From Mycobacterium sp. M26 (GTDB lineage Bacteria > Actinomycetota > Actinomycetes > Mycobacteriales > Mycobacteriaceae): a stretch of 64,000 bases of DNA. The position numbers were made by a program, and so were the translations under genes. Below are positions 20,279 through 29,405 of the stretch, piece by piece. Numbering within the stretch: the first letter of the stretch is position 1; each line of letters opens with the position of its first letter. The notes beneath the pieces were generated by a model. That model was not told the DNA's origin, searched no databases, and saw nothing but the letters and a program-made list of their open reading frames with translations. The stretch covers positions 1,401,716 through 1,465,715 of the forward strand of contig NZ_LN929908.1 of NCBI RefSeq assembly GCF_001494595.1. The letters run 5' to 3'.

Positions 20279-20713
20279 ATGGCGGTGCGACGTAGCTTGT
20301 CAGTACTACTGGTAGGCGTGGTTGCCGGGTTAGCTTCTGCTGTCGCGATAGCGGGTGCCGCTGCGGCCTCGGCGGACGGTCTGACGACGCAGACGGGCGG
20401 TTCGGTTGACTACGACGGCACGCAGGGTTCTTTCGACAACGACGGCACAAGCGGTACGAGTCGCAATCTGACAACGTCTTCGACCGGTGGCCACGCCATC
20501 GTCAGTGATGCGTGCTTCGTTAAGCAGAATCCGCACTACTGCCCGCCTCCCGCGAGTTTCGACCCGAGCTATATCTCGTCTGTTTCGGGCGCGAGTGACC
20601 AGGTAGGGAGCGCGCTGGACTCTGACGGTTACCAGGCCGACCATGCGTTCGGCCCGAATATCACCGCGGTGCCAGGCTCGAAGGCAACGCCGCCCAAGGG
20701 CTTTTACCACTGA
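20279..20713 (+). CDS. Small secreted protein of unknown function, XRE-linked
   Basis: 144 residues. A signal peptide (basic MAVRRS, then a hydrophobic run ending in AAAASADG near residue 33) precedes a mature part rich in Gly, Ser, Asp and Thr. Two cysteines in CFVKQNPHYC near residues 79-88 could form a disulfide. GAGGGAG lies upstream of the ATG. It sits in a lower-G+C cassette and is divergent from an XRE regulator with a palindrome just upstream, so it is the likely regulated target. I do not recognise the family. Confidence 0.75.
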   Translation: MAVRRSLSVLLVGVVAGLASAVAIAGAAAASADGLTTQTGGSVDYDGTQGSFDNDGTSGTSRNLTTSSTGGHAIVSDACFVKQNPHYCPPPASFDPSYISSVSGASDQVGSALDSDGYQADHAFGPNITAVPGSKATPPKGFYH

Positions 20714-20739
20714 CTCGTCTGAGCAAGCCGGAAAACCTC

Positions 20740-20961
20740 GTGCGAGCAACTGCGGCTCTGGCCCTGCTGATCCTGGGAATCACCGGTTTGGTGTCTGCGT
20801 GTGATGCCCGCCAAGAGAAAGCGCCGCCGTCTCCGCAAACCAGCACTAGCGTTGCCCCGCCGTCGCCAACAGAAAAGGCTGTCACTCCTGGCGGAGGCAA
20901 TAGCTTTTCGCCCACAGTCAAAGCCCCGCCGGCCCCCACGGCGATCCCCGGAGACAACTAA
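20740..20961 (+). CDS. Small putative lipoprotein
   Basis: 73 residues from a GTG start. A hydrophobic signal region (TAALALLILGITGL) ends in the lipobox V-S-A-C near residues 18-21, so Cys21 would be lipid-modified. The mature part is Pro/Ser/Thr-rich and probably disordered. It lies 26 bases after the secreted-protein gene in the same cassette and may be co-transcribed. No family recognised. Confidence 0.55.
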   Translation: MRATAALALLILGITGLVSACDARQEKAPPSPQTSTSVAPPSPTEKAVTPGGGNSFSPTVKAPPAPTAIPGDN

Positions 20962-20994
20962 TAGCACCGTTAAGGTATCGGCCAGCCCGGTCTC

Positions 20995-21444
20995 TTACGC
21001 AAACGGCACTCTGGCGATCGTCGCCAGGGACTCGGCGAAGAAGTAGATCGCCTTGAAGAATTCGAGCAGTTCGCCGCGCTCCAGCGTCATCCGGCGGTCT
21101 GTGATGGTCCGCAGCACGTCGTAGCCCTCGCACAGGGCCTTCCAGTGGGTGTAGTCGGCCATCAGTACATAGGTCGCGTCCACGGGTTCGGAACCGGGCA
21201 GCACCCGGCACTCGCGGACGAAGTAGCCGGCCCACGCGATGTACAGGTAGCGATCGCCGCCGCCGAGTTCGGCGGGCAGGTTGCGCACGCCGAGCGCCCA
21301 TGACGCGGTGTATTGCGCCCGCACGACGTCGTAGACATCCCAGTACTGCGTCAGCTTGCCGGCCAGGGTGGCATCGTCAGGCCCGGCATCCAGCGCGGCC
21401 CGGACGTCCTGCGCCCACTCGTCGCTGAAGAAGGCCGACGGCAC
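20995..21444 (-). CDS. SCP2-like (sterol-carrier fold) protein
   Basis: 149 residues from a GTG start two bases after the stop of the upstream R2-like gene, so the two are surely co-translated. The C-terminal half (VDATYVLMADYTHW, then CEGYD, then RRMTLERGEL) follows the SCP2 pattern of strands, a W-x-x-L turn and a final helix that closes a lipid-binding cavity. The family call is by pattern only. With an R2-like partner a lipid-related role is plausible but unproven. Confidence 0.55.
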   Translation of the reverse strand: MPSAFFSDEWAQDVRAALDAGPDDATLAGKLTQYWDVYDVVRAQYTASWALGVRNLPAELGGGDRYLYIAWAGYFVRECRVLPGSEPVDATYVLMADYTHWKALCEGYDVLRTITDRRMTLERGELLEFFKAIYFFAESLATIARVPFA

Positions 21445-21446
21445 GC

Positions 21447-22424
21447 TCAGCCGCCGGGGGCGATGTGGCCGATCGGCACGAGCATCCGTTCGAGGTCCGC
21501 GGTCAGCGCGACGCCGAGTTCGGCACACCGGCGGCGCAAACTGCTCGACACCAGCATGCGCATCTCGCCCTCACTCCACCCGAGCGGCTCGTGGAAGGCT
21601 CGGCGGCTCGATACCCCGCTCACCGTCAGGATCGTGCGCAGGGTGTCGTGAATCTCGTCGGCCAGCGTGGGATCCGCACGAAGCTCCTGCTGCAGGAACA
21701 GCAGCCCGCCGCGGACATGCCGGGAGTGATCGAGGTACGCCGACCGCGCTCCGTCGACAAATCCCGGCAGCACCCCGCGACCGGCGGCAAAGCCCATCAG
21801 CACACTGAAGAAGGACGTCGCCAGAACACCCTGGATCCACAGGAAACACGTTGTGGCGTAACGGACCCTGGCTCGCGGGTCGTGGGGCTGACGACGCAAC
21901 TCCTCGGCCTGGAACGCCAACAGCCCGAACGGGCCGACGAAGGTCTCCTGCACCCGGGGATACGTCTCGTCCAGCATTCCCATGATGGCGGCGCCCTGAG
22001 CGCCGACGGCCTCGCGAAAGAACCTGCCGAAGAACACGATGTGCCGTGCATGCGTTTCGATCTGCGCGGCGATGTGGAGCTTGTGCTCCTCGGCTGAGCC
22101 GGCCATGAACTCCGGCAGGTTCGCTTCGAGTTGGCGACTGCCGTGCAGAAAACTCGCAGCGATACCCACGAACGACTCGCGCTCGTCATCGGCGATCGTG
22201 CGCACCCAATCCTTCTGGTCCTGGCCGAAATCCAGGCTGAAGACTTCCCAGCGGTCCCTGACGTACTGGCGATAGAGCAGCACGAAAGCCGACGGCGCGT
22301 TGAGTTCGTCGCCGGCGGCCGCACACCCGCTCAGGTCAGCGCGGGTAATGCCAATATGGTCACGGTTGAACAGCGTTCGCGTTCTCTCGTGATGCACCGA
22401 GATCGGTGCGTCAACCTCTGTCAC
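21447..22424 (-). CDS. R2-like ferritin-fold protein with altered metal ligands
   Basis: 325 residues resembling ribonucleotide-reductase R2-like ligand-binding oxidases. The N-terminal KDW...DDERESF segment and later LPG and SRHV segments line up with that family. In the family, metals are held by four carboxylates and two His. Here the first ExxH reads HARH (H125, H128), the helix-E Glu is Gln198, the second ExxH reads HSRH (H233, H236), and the helix-B Glu position is Ser96 or Arg97. A four-His site or loss of the di-metal centre is implied. The alignment was made from memory. Confidence 0.7.
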   Translation of the reverse strand: MTEVDAPISVHHERTRTLFNRDHIGITRADLSGCAAAGDELNAPSAFVLLYRQYVRDRWEVFSLDFGQDQKDWVRTIADDERESFVGIAASFLHGSRQLEANLPEFMAGSAEEHKLHIAAQIETHARHIVFFGRFFREAVGAQGAAIMGMLDETYPRVQETFVGPFGLLAFQAEELRRQPHDPRARVRYATTCFLWIQGVLATSFFSVLMGFAAGRGVLPGFVDGARSAYLDHSRHVRGGLLFLQQELRADPTLADEIHDTLRTILTVSGVSSRRAFHEPLGWSEGEMRMLVSSSLRRRCAELGVALTADLERMLVPIGHIAPGG

Positions 22425-22468
22425 CGCGTCCTCCCACCGTGCGTGACGAGCAATACCCCCGTATTGTC

Positions 22469-23296
22469 TCAGCCGATCACACGATCCGCTCGGCTGTAGA
22501 CGTTCATTGAGTCACCCCGTAAGAAAGCGATCAGAGTTAGACCCGACTGGGTAGCCAGGTCAACGGCCAGCGATGACGGCGCTGACACCGCGGCCAACAC
22601 CGGAATTCCGGCCATCACCGCTTTCTGCGTCAATTCGAACGAGGCCCGGCCGCTCACCAGCAGGATGGTTCCGCCGAGCGGAATCCGCTTGGCTTCCAAC
22701 GCCCATCCGATCACCTTGTCGACCGCGTTGTGCCTGCCGACATCCTCGCGCACCACCAGCAGTGTGCCGTCGGCGGTGAACAATGCGGCGGCATGTAGTC
22801 CGCCGGTGCTGGCGAATACCTTCTGTGCCGCGCGCAATTGGGCCGGCATTGCCGTCAATGCCGCCCTCGACACCGCGGACGGATCATCGCCGGGGGAGTA
22901 GCTGCTGGACAGCCGAACCGCCTCGAGTGACGCTTTACCGCACACCCCGCACGACGACGTTGTGTAGAAGTTGCGGGTGACATCGGTATCCGGCGGGGGC
23001 ACGTCGGGGTGCAGGGTCACGTCGAGCACGTTGTAGGTGTTGGTCCCGTCTGCGGTTTCGGCGCCCCGGCAGTATTGTACGGTCAGGACATCACCCCGTC
23101 GGCTGATGACACCTTCGGTGAGCAGAAAGCCTTGCGCCAGTTCGACATCGGAACCGGGCGTTCGCATCGTCACCGTCACCGGAACAGAGTTCACCCGGAT
23201 CTCCAGCGGCTCCTCGACGACGAGTGTCTCGGGCCGCTCGGAGGCGCTGTCCGCGGTGAGGTGGCTGACTCGGCGCCGGGCGGTTACCCGTCCCAT
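22469..23296 (-). CDS. fdhD: Formate dehydrogenase accessory sulfurtransferase FdhD
   Basis: 275 residues. FdhD transfers sulfur to the molybdenum cofactor so that formate-dehydrogenase-type enzymes become active. The conserved Cys pair is in SSCGVCGK near residue 115, and the [13 protein letters not shown] signature lies near 182. Its start overlaps the end of fdhF by 13 bases, as expected for a maturation partner. Confidence 0.93.
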   Translation of the reverse strand: MGRVTARRRVSHLTADSASERPETLVVEEPLEIRVNSVPVTVTMRTPGSDVELAQGFLLTEGVISRRGDVLTVQYCRGAETADGTNTYNVLDVTLHPDVPPPDTDVTRNFYTTSSCGVCGKASLEAVRLSSSYSPGDDPSAVSRAALTAMPAQLRAAQKVFASTGGLHAAALFTADGTLLVVREDVGRHNAVDKVIGWALEAKRIPLGGTILLVSGRASFELTQKAVMAGIPVLAAVSAPSSLAVDLATQSGLTLIAFLRGDSMNVYSRADRVIG

Positions 23297-25608
23297 GTCT
23301 TCTCCAGCCGGATGACGATCGCCTTCGACACCGGTGTATTCGACTTGAGCGCAACATGATCCAGCGGCACCAGCGGATTGGTCTCTGGGTAGTAGGCGGC
23401 CGCATTGCCCACCGGTGTGGAGTACGGCACCACCAGAAAGTCCTTGGCGCGCCGTTCCTGAACCTCACCGCGGGCATCGGTGAACTCCGAGACCAGATCC
23501 ACCCGATCGCCGTCGCTCAATCCCAGCGACGTGATATCGGCGGGATTGACGAAGATCACCCGCCGGCCGCCCTTCACGCCGCGGTAGCGGTCGTCCAGAC
23601 CGTAGATCGTGGTGTTGTACTGGTCGTGGCTGCGCAGCGTCTGCAGCACCAAACGCCCCGCGGGCACCGGAACCCACTGCATCGCATTGACCGAGAAGTT
23701 GGCCTTGCCGGTGATCGTCGGGAACTCGCGGGCGTCCCGCGGCGGGTGCGGCAACTGGAAGCCATCGGGCTGACGCACCCGGGTGTTGTAGTCCGCGCAT
23801 CCCGGCACCACGGCCGCGATGGCGTCGCGGATCCGGTCGTAGTCGGCGGTGAACGATTCCCACGGCACCGGATGATCGGCACCGAGGACCGCGCGCGCCA
23901 CCTGACAGATGATCGCCACTTCACTGCGCACCTGATCGCTGGGCGGCGTCAGCGAGCCTCGCGAGAGGTGCACCATCGACATCGAGTCCTCCACGGACAC
24001 AACCTGTTTGCGGCCGTCGACCAGATCCCGGTCGGTGCGCCCGAGCGTCGGCAGGATCAGCGCGGTCCGTCCGTGCACCAGGTGGCTGCGGTTGAGTTTT
24101 GTCGACACCTGCACCGTCAGCGCGCAGGAACTCAACGCCGCCTCGGTGACCGCGGTGTCGGGGGTGGCCGAGGCGAAATTGCCGCCCATGCCGATGAATA
24201 CCGAGGCCCGGCCGTCGCGCATCGCCCTGATGGCATCCACCGTGTCATAGCCGTGTTTGCGCGGGCTGGCGATGCCGAACCGGCTGTCCAAGGCGGCCAG
24301 GAAGCTCTCCGGCACCTTCTCCCAGATGCCCATGGTCCGATCGCCCTGCACGTTGGAATGGCCGCGCACCGGGCATACCCCGGCGCCGGGCTTACCGATC
24401 ATTCCGCGCAGGAGAAGGACATTGGTGATCTCGCCGATGGTCGCCACTGCGTGGGTGTGCTGGGTGATGCCCATGGCCCAGCACACGATGGTGCGCTGCG
24501 AGCCTGCCAGCATCGCGGCGACGCGGTCGAGTTGTGCCCGGTCGATCCCGGTGGCCTCGAGGACGGTGTCGAGATCGACGCCACGGGCCTCGGCGAGGTA
24601 GTCCTCGAAGCCGTGGCAGTGCCCGTCGACGAAGTCGCGGTCGATCACGCTGCCGGGCGAGCGGTCGTCGGCCTCGACCAACAGCCGGCCCAGCCCCTTG
24701 AACAGCGCCAGGTCCCCACCAATGCGGATCTGGACGAACTCGTCGGCGATCGGCACACCGTGGCCGACGACACCGTGCACCTTCTGCGGATCCTTGAAGC
24801 GGATCAGCCCCGCCTCGGGCAGCGGATTGATCGCAATGATCTTGGCGCCGTTGGCCCGCGCCTTTTCCAACACCGACAGCATCCGCGGGTGGTTGGTGCC
24901 CGGGTTCTGCCCGGCGATCACAATGACGTCGGCGTGCTCGACGTCATCGACGGTCACCGACCCCTTGCCGATCCCGATCGAGTCGATCAGCGCGGTGCCC
25001 GACGACTCATGACACATGTTCGAGCAGTCCGGCAGATTATTGGTGCCGAAGCTGCGCACCAGCAGTTGGTAGAGGAACGCCGCCTCGTTGCTGGTCCGTC
25101 CGGAGGTGTAGAACACCGCCTCATCCGGTGACGCCAGCGCGTTCAGATGCTCGGCGATCACCGCGTACGCGTCGTCCCAGCTGATTGGCTGGTAGTGCTG
25201 CTCGCCGGGCCGCAACACCATCGGGTGCGTCAGGCGGCCCTGCTGGGACAGCCAGTACTCCGGTTTGGCGGCCAGTTCGGCCACCGTGTGCCGGGCGAAG
25301 AACTCCGGGGTGACGCGGCGTTTGGTCGCCTCCTCGGCTACCGCCTTGGCGCCGTTCTCGCAGAACTCCGCCAGCTTGCGGCCGCCGTGCTCCTCGGGCC
25401 ATGCGCAGCCCGGACAGTCGAAGCCGTGGCGCTGGTTGATCCGCGCCAGGGCTTCGACCGTACGTACCGGGCCCATCTCTGCCAGTCCGCGCCGCAGCGA
25501 CACCAGGACGGCCGGCACCCCGGCCGCCTCGAGCTTGCGGGCGCCGATGGTGACCGCATGCTCGTCGTAGCCGGCATCGATGTCGCGACCTTCACCCATG
25601 CCTCTCAA
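23284..25608 (-). CDS. fdhF: FdhF/YdeP-type molybdopterin oxidoreductase
   Basis: 774 residues of the bis-MGD molybdopterin family, alpha subunit without an N-terminal [4Fe-4S] domain. The N-terminal CPGCAWPE motif marks the YdeP-like branch, and the likely Mo ligand Cys is in [10 protein letters not shown] near residue 195. A C-terminal MGD-binding domain follows. Paired with fdhD. Substrate is uncertain: formate is traditional for the Rv2900c-like group but unproven. Start is TTG at 25608 or ATG at 25599; neither has a well-spaced Shine-Dalgarno. Confidence 0.85.
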   Translation of the reverse strand: MRGMGEGRDIDAGYDEHAVTIGARKLEAAGVPAVLVSLRRGLAEMGPVRTVEALARINQRHGFDCPGCAWPEEHGGRKLAEFCENGAKAVAEEATKRRVTPEFFARHTVAELAAKPEYWLSQQGRLTHPMVLRPGEQHYQPISWDDAYAVIAEHLNALASPDEAVFYTSGRTSNEAAFLYQLLVRSFGTNNLPDCSNMCHESSGTALIDSIGIGKGSVTVDDVEHADVIVIAGQNPGTNHPRMLSVLEKARANGAKIIAINPLPEAGLIRFKDPQKVHGVVGHGVPIADEFVQIRIGGDLALFKGLGRLLVEADDRSPGSVIDRDFVDGHCHGFEDYLAEARGVDLDTVLEATGIDRAQLDRVAAMLAGSQRTIVCWAMGITQHTHAVATIGEITNVLLLRGMIGKPGAGVCPVRGHSNVQGDRTMGIWEKVPESFLAALDSRFGIASPRKHGYDTVDAIRAMRDGRASVFIGMGGNFASATPDTAVTEAALSSCALTVQVSTKLNRSHLVHGRTALILPTLGRTDRDLVDGRKQVVSVEDSMSMVHLSRGSLTPPSDQVRSEVAIICQVARAVLGADHPVPWESFTADYDRIRDAIAAVVPGCADYNTRVRQPDGFQLPHPPRDAREFPTITGKANFSVNAMQWVPVPAGRLVLQTLRSHDQYNTTIYGLDDRYRGVKGGRRVIFVNPADITSLGLSDGDRVDLVSEFTDARGEVQERRAKDFLVVPYSTPVGNAAAYYPETNPLVPLDHVALKSNTPVSKAIVIRLEKTWDG

Positions 25609-25659
25609 TCTAGGCCGACTGGCTCACGATCGGCACGCGGCCTCGGGCGTCCGCGGGTG

Positions 25660-26718
25660 TCAGTCCGCCGACTTGTGGGCGCCCCGCTTGCCCGATGCCC
25701 GGCCCGAGCCGCCCGAGGCTCCGGAGGAGGACTTCTCCGCACCGGCGCTGGCCGGCGAGTCGGACTCCTTCTTGGCGCCGGTCGCTGCGGCGGCAGCCGC
25801 CCGCGTGGTCCGGGCGCTGCCCGCCTTGGCCGGGGCCGAGGCGTCGCTGTCGTCCTCGGATGCCTCGGTGTCGTTCTTGGTGGGTTCGGCGGCTTCGACT
25901 TCGGGGGCTTCGGTGTTCTCCTTGTCGGCCACCGGAGCCGACGCGGTGTCCTCAGTACTGGAGGGGGTGGCGGTGCGCAGTACGGCGGTGGCTGCCGTGG
26001 CGGTCGCCGTCTGGCCGGTGAGCACCTTCTGGATCACCGCGGTGATGGTCGAAATGCCCTGGGCGACGGCGGTGGTGACGTTTTTGATGCCGGTCTGGAT
26101 GACGGTGCTCAGATCGGTGGTTCCGATGGCACCCAGCACGTCGCTGACGGCGGCGGTGACGGCGGTGACGACAGGCGCGACGGCATCGGGCAGTGCGGCG
26201 GCGATGGTCAGTGCTCCGCTGATGAGTTTGGGCGCGAGCGTCAGCAGCTGGCCGATCTTGTCCAGGCCTTGCTGGATGGCCGTTCCCACGTTGCCGCCGA
26301 TGGCTGAGGCCAGCTGTTGGCCGGCGTTGGCCAGCGCCTCGGCGATCGTCGAACCATTGGCCAAATCGGCGATCACGGCGCTCACCGCGGTCTGGATGGC
26401 CGTCAGCAGAGCACCGTTATTGGCCGTCAGTTGTTCGACGATGGTCGCCAAAAGCCCGCTCAAGTCGAGGTTGAATCCGCCGCCCCACCAATTCTGGGAA
26501 CCGCCGTGGCCGCCCCAATCCTCTAAATCCCCGTCCCCGTGGTCGTGACCCCCGGACCAGGCTCCGGAATAACCATCGGACAATTGTTCAGTCGCATGGG
26601 TCAGCGCGATTTCGACCGACGTGAACGCGGCGGCCTGGCTGTGTTCCAGCGCGGGAACAGCCCCTGCGACCAGCGTGGCGACGGCAAAGGGCGCGACGAT
26701 CCGCGAAGCGTGCATCAT
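25660..26718 (-). CDS. Secreted Ala/Val-rich protein with acidic linker and basic C-terminal tail
   Basis: 352 residues. An N-terminal signal sequence (HASRIVAPFAVATLVAGAVPAL) is followed by a Gly/His/Asp/Trp-rich stretch (SGGHDHGDGDLEDWGG near residue 55). A long hydrophobic Ala/Ile/Val helical region spans roughly 90-240, then an acidic Glu/Asp/Thr segment, and a tail ending GKRGAHKSAD. The tail resembles the one at 14071-14901. Function unknown. It is divergent from the glutamine synthetase gene. Confidence 0.7.
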   Translation of the reverse strand: MMHASRIVAPFAVATLVAGAVPALEHSQAAAFTSVEIALTHATEQLSDGYSGAWSGGHDHGDGDLEDWGGHGGSQNWWGGGFNLDLSGLLATIVEQLTANNGALLTAIQTAVSAVIADLANGSTIAEALANAGQQLASAIGGNVGTAIQQGLDKIGQLLTLAPKLISGALTIAAALPDAVAPVVTAVTAAVSDVLGAIGTTDLSTVIQTGIKNVTTAVAQGISTITAVIQKVLTGQTATATAATAVLRTATPSSTEDTASAPVADKENTEAPEVEAAEPTKNDTEASEDDSDASAPAKAGSARTTRAAAAAATGAKKESDSPASAGAEKSSSGASGGSGRASGKRGAHKSAD

Positions 26719-27045
26719 GATTTCCCCTTAAGAGTTTCCGACCCATGAACTCAAGCGGCATCACCATAACCCCACTTAGACCGCATTCGCGCGCCGTTTC
26801 GTAAAGGTCTTCCCGGGTTTTTCTCGGATTGCGGAACGGGCTTGAATTCGGTGTCCAGGAATTGCGGTGGCATTCCGTTATCCCGCGACGTTGCTAGAAA
26901 TGCGGGGTGCCGGGAGATACGCCAGCGTGCGCCGCATTCTGCCGTTGACGCGGACGTAACAAGTTTGGAACCGAAGCTTCCTACTGTGGGCCGGTCGCAT
27001 GCCCGCGAAGCAGACGCGGGTGTCTTGGGTGAAGAGGAAACACAG
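26719..27045. promoter_or_regulatory. Divergent promoter region of glnN
   Basis: 327 bases between divergent genes. It is less G+C-rich than the coding flanks and holds a GlnR-like box at 26945-26971. The reading frame of glnN stays open back to 26842, but the box and the family N-terminus argue that translation starts at 27046. Confidence 0.6.
26945..26971 (+). promoter_or_regulatory. GlnR-type box upstream of glutamine synthetase III
   Basis: Three half-sites, TTGAC, GTAAC and GGAAC, are each separated by six bases, an 11-bp period. The last two match the GTnAC-n6-GnAAC consensus of actinobacterial GlnR. The box sits about 75 bases before the glnN start, so nitrogen-limitation control is likely. 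Confidence 0.6.
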
Positions 27046-29220
27046 TTGAGCGGAAACACCGTCAGGCTTCAGGCGATCAATAGCGTCGAGGCATATGTAC
27101 CCCCGGCGATCAGCTTCGACCCCGCTGAGGAGCCCGGGGAGATCTTCGGATCCAACGTGTTCACCAAGGCCGAGATGCAGCTGCGCCTGCCCAAGTCGAT
27201 CTACAAGTCTGTCGTCGCCACCATTGAGAAGGGCGAGAAGCTCGATCCGGCCATCGCCGACTCGGTCGCGGCGGCCATGAAGGACTGGGCCCTGGAAAAG
27301 GGTGCCACCCACTACGCCCACGTCTTCTATCCGATGACCGGACTGACCGCCGAGAAGCACGACAGCTTCCTCGAGCCGGTTTCCGACGGGCAGACGCTGG
27401 CCGAATTCGCCGGCAAGACGCTGATCCAGGGTGAGCCGGACGCCTCCAGCTTCCCGTCGGGTGGTCTGCGCAGCACCTTCGAGGCCCGCGGTTACACCGG
27501 CTGGGACGTCACCAGCCCGGCCTACATCCTGGAGAACCCGAACGGCAACACGCTGTGCATCCCGACGGTATTCGTCTCGATGACCGGTGAGGCGCTGGAC
27601 TACAAGACCCCGCTGCTGCGCAGCCAGCAGGCGATGGGTACTCACGCCGAGCGCATTCTGAAGCTGTTCGGCCACAAGGATTTCGACCACATCGTGTCGT
27701 TCTGCGGCCCTGAGCAGGAGTACTTCCTGGTCGACCGCCACTTCTTCCTGGCCCGCCCCGACCTGATCAACGCCGGGCGCACCCTGTTCGGCGCCAAGCC
27801 GCCCAAGGGCCAGGAGTTCGACGACCACTACTTCGGCTCGGTGCCTGACCGCGTGCTGGCCTTCATGATGGACACCGAGCGTGAGCTGTTCAAGCTCGGC
27901 ATCCCGGCCAAGACCCGGCACAACGAGGTCGCGCCCGGCCAGTTCGAGATCGCCCCGATGTTCGAGCGGGCCAACATCGCCGCCGACCATCAGCAGCTGC
28001 TGATGACCACGTTCCGCAACATCGCCAAGAAGCACGGCATGGAGTGCCTGTTCCACGAGAAGCCGTTCGCCGGCGTCAACGGGTCGGGCAAGCACGTCAA
28101 CTTCTCGGTGGGCAATGCTCAGTTCGGCAGCCTGCTGGTGCCCGGTGACACCCCGCACGAGAACGCCCAGTTCCTGGTGTTCTGCGCCGCGGTGATTCGC
28201 GCGGTGCACAAGTACGCCGGTCTGCTGCGGGTGTCGGTGGCCTCGGCCACCAACGATCATCGCCTGGGTGCCAATGAGGCTCCGCCGGCGATCATCTCGA
28301 TCTTCCTCGGCGAGCAGCTGGCCGATGTGTTCGAGCAGATCGCCAAGGGTGCGGCCACCTCGTCAAAGGGCAAGGGCAGCATGATCATCGGCGTCGACAC
28401 GCTGCCGGAGCTGCCGACGGATCCGGGCGACCGCAACCGCACCAGCCCGTTCGCCTTCACCGGCAACCGGTTCGAGTTCCGCGCCCCGGGCTCGGGCCAG
28501 ACCATCAACGTGCCGATGATCATCCTCAACACGATCATGGCCGACTCGCTGGATTACATGGCCACCGTGCTGGAGAAGGCGGTCGGCGAGGGCGAGGACT
28601 TCGACTCCGCGGTCCAGACGCTGCTCACCGAGATCATCACCGAGCACGGTGCCGTGGTGTTCAACGGTGACGGCTACTCGGAGAACTGGCAGATCGAGGC
28701 CGCCGAGCGGGGTCTTCCCAACCTGAAGACCACCCCGGACGCCATTCCCGAGCTGATCAAGCCCGAGGCGGTCGCGCTGTTCGAGAAGTACGGCGTGTTC
28801 AACGAGCGCGAGCTGCACAGCCGCTACGAGGTCCGGCTCGAGCAGTACGTGCTGACCATCGCCGTGGAGGCCAAGCTGGTTCTGGAGATGGGGACGACGG
28901 TCATCCTGCCCGCCGCCATCCGCTACCAGACCGAGCTGGCTCAGAACGTCGCCACCCTCAAGGCGGCGGGTGTGGATGCCGACACCACGCTGCTGACCGA
29001 GGTGTCGGGTCCGATCTCGGCGCTGACCGCGGGACTCGCCGACCTCAAGGCCGCGTTGGGTACTCACGTCGAGGGCGCTGCCGAGGAGGCGCTGCACTAC
29101 CGCGATGTGGTGCTGCCGGCCATGACGGCGGTGCGCGAGGCGGCCGACGGGCTCGAAGGCCTAGTGGCCGACGACCTGTGGCCGCTGCCGACCTACCAGG
29201 AGATGCTCTACATCCTCTGA
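27046..29220 (+). CDS. glnN: Glutamine synthetase type III
   Basis: 724 residues, the expected size for GSIII; types I and II are much shorter. It makes glutamine from glutamate, ammonia and ATP. GSIII features include EIFGSNVF near residue 27, the catalytic-core [12 protein letters not shown] near residue 223, [14 protein letters not shown] near 290, [12 protein letters not shown] near 343 and NRFEFRAPG near 472. The TTG start has GAGGAAA seven bases upstream. A GlnR-like box precedes it. M. tuberculosis has only GSI paralogues, so this is an extra enzyme. Confidence 0.92.
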   Translation: MSGNTVRLQAINSVEAYVPPAISFDPAEEPGEIFGSNVFTKAEMQLRLPKSIYKSVVATIEKGEKLDPAIADSVAAAMKDWALEKGATHYAHVFYPMTGLTAEKHDSFLEPVSDGQTLAEFAGKTLIQGEPDASSFPSGGLRSTFEARGYTGWDVTSPAYILENPNGNTLCIPTVFVSMTGEALDYKTPLLRSQQAMGTHAERILKLFGHKDFDHIVSFCGPEQEYFLVDRHFFLARPDLINAGRTLFGAKPPKGQEFDDHYFGSVPDRVLAFMMDTERELFKLGIPAKTRHNEVAPGQFEIAPMFERANIAADHQQLLMTTFRNIAKKHGMECLFHEKPFAGVNGSGKHVNFSVGNAQFGSLLVPGDTPHENAQFLVFCAAVIRAVHKYAGLLRVSVASATNDHRLGANEAPPAIISIFLGEQLADVFEQIAKGAATSSKGKGSMIIGVDTLPELPTDPGDRNRTSPFAFTGNRFEFRAPGSGQTINVPMIILNTIMADSLDYMATVLEKAVGEGEDFDSAVQTLLTEIITEHGAVVFNGDGYSENWQIEAAERGLPNLKTTPDAIPELIKPEAVALFEKYGVFNERELHSRYEVRLEQYVLTIAVEAKLVLEMGTTVILPAAIRYQTELAQNVATLKAAGVDADTTLLTEVSGPISALTAGLADLKAALGTHVEGAAEEALHYRDVVLPAMTAVREAADGLEGLVADDLWPLPTYQEMLYIL

Positions 29221-29231
29221 GTTAGTTGTTC

Positions 29232-29274
29232 ACGGGGCACTTACTGCTGGCTGGGTCCGCAGTAAGTGCCCCGT
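29232..29274. terminator. Perfect hairpin after glnN (1 of 2)
   Basis: A 16-bp perfect inverted repeat with arms at 29232-29247 and 29259-29274 (core GGGGCACTTACTGC) and an 11-nt loop starts 12 bases after the glnN stop. It lies between convergent genes and probably terminates glnN. Confidence 0.65.
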
Positions 29275-29302
29275 TCAGCATCTGGGCCGCAGCTTTCGCC
29301 GT

Positions 29303-29359
29303 CGAGTTTCACGTTTTGCCGCCAAAGATCGAGTGGACCGCCGCAAAACGTGAAACTCG
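29303..29359. terminator. Perfect hairpin between convergent genes (2 of 2)
   Basis: A 17-bp perfect inverted repeat, CGAGTTTCACGTTTTGC at 29303-29319 and its complement at 29343-29359, with a 23-nt loop. It lies close to the 3' end of the minus-strand nitroreductase-like gene. It is unusually long and A+T-rich for a mycobacterial terminator and may instead be a dispersed intergenic element. Confidence 0.55.
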
Positions 29360-29405
29360 CGGCACAGCGGCGAACTACCGGTGTCGGAGAGGCGGTTTCG
29401 GCGTT

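Noticed and set aside
20279..20961. XRE cassette as a classical toxin-antitoxin module
   Set aside because: The partners carry a signal peptide and a lipobox, and neither resembles a known intracellular toxin. A regulated secreted pair fits better.
23356..25131. 591-residue plus-strand open frame opposite fdhF
   Set aside because: It mirrors the molybdopterin oxidoreductase and has shadow-type His/Arg/Gly composition.
26842..27045. Longer N-terminus of the type III glutamine synthetase
   Set aside because: The extra residues are Arg-rich without family similarity and the frame covers the GlnR-like box; the TTG with a good Shine-Dalgarno is preferred.
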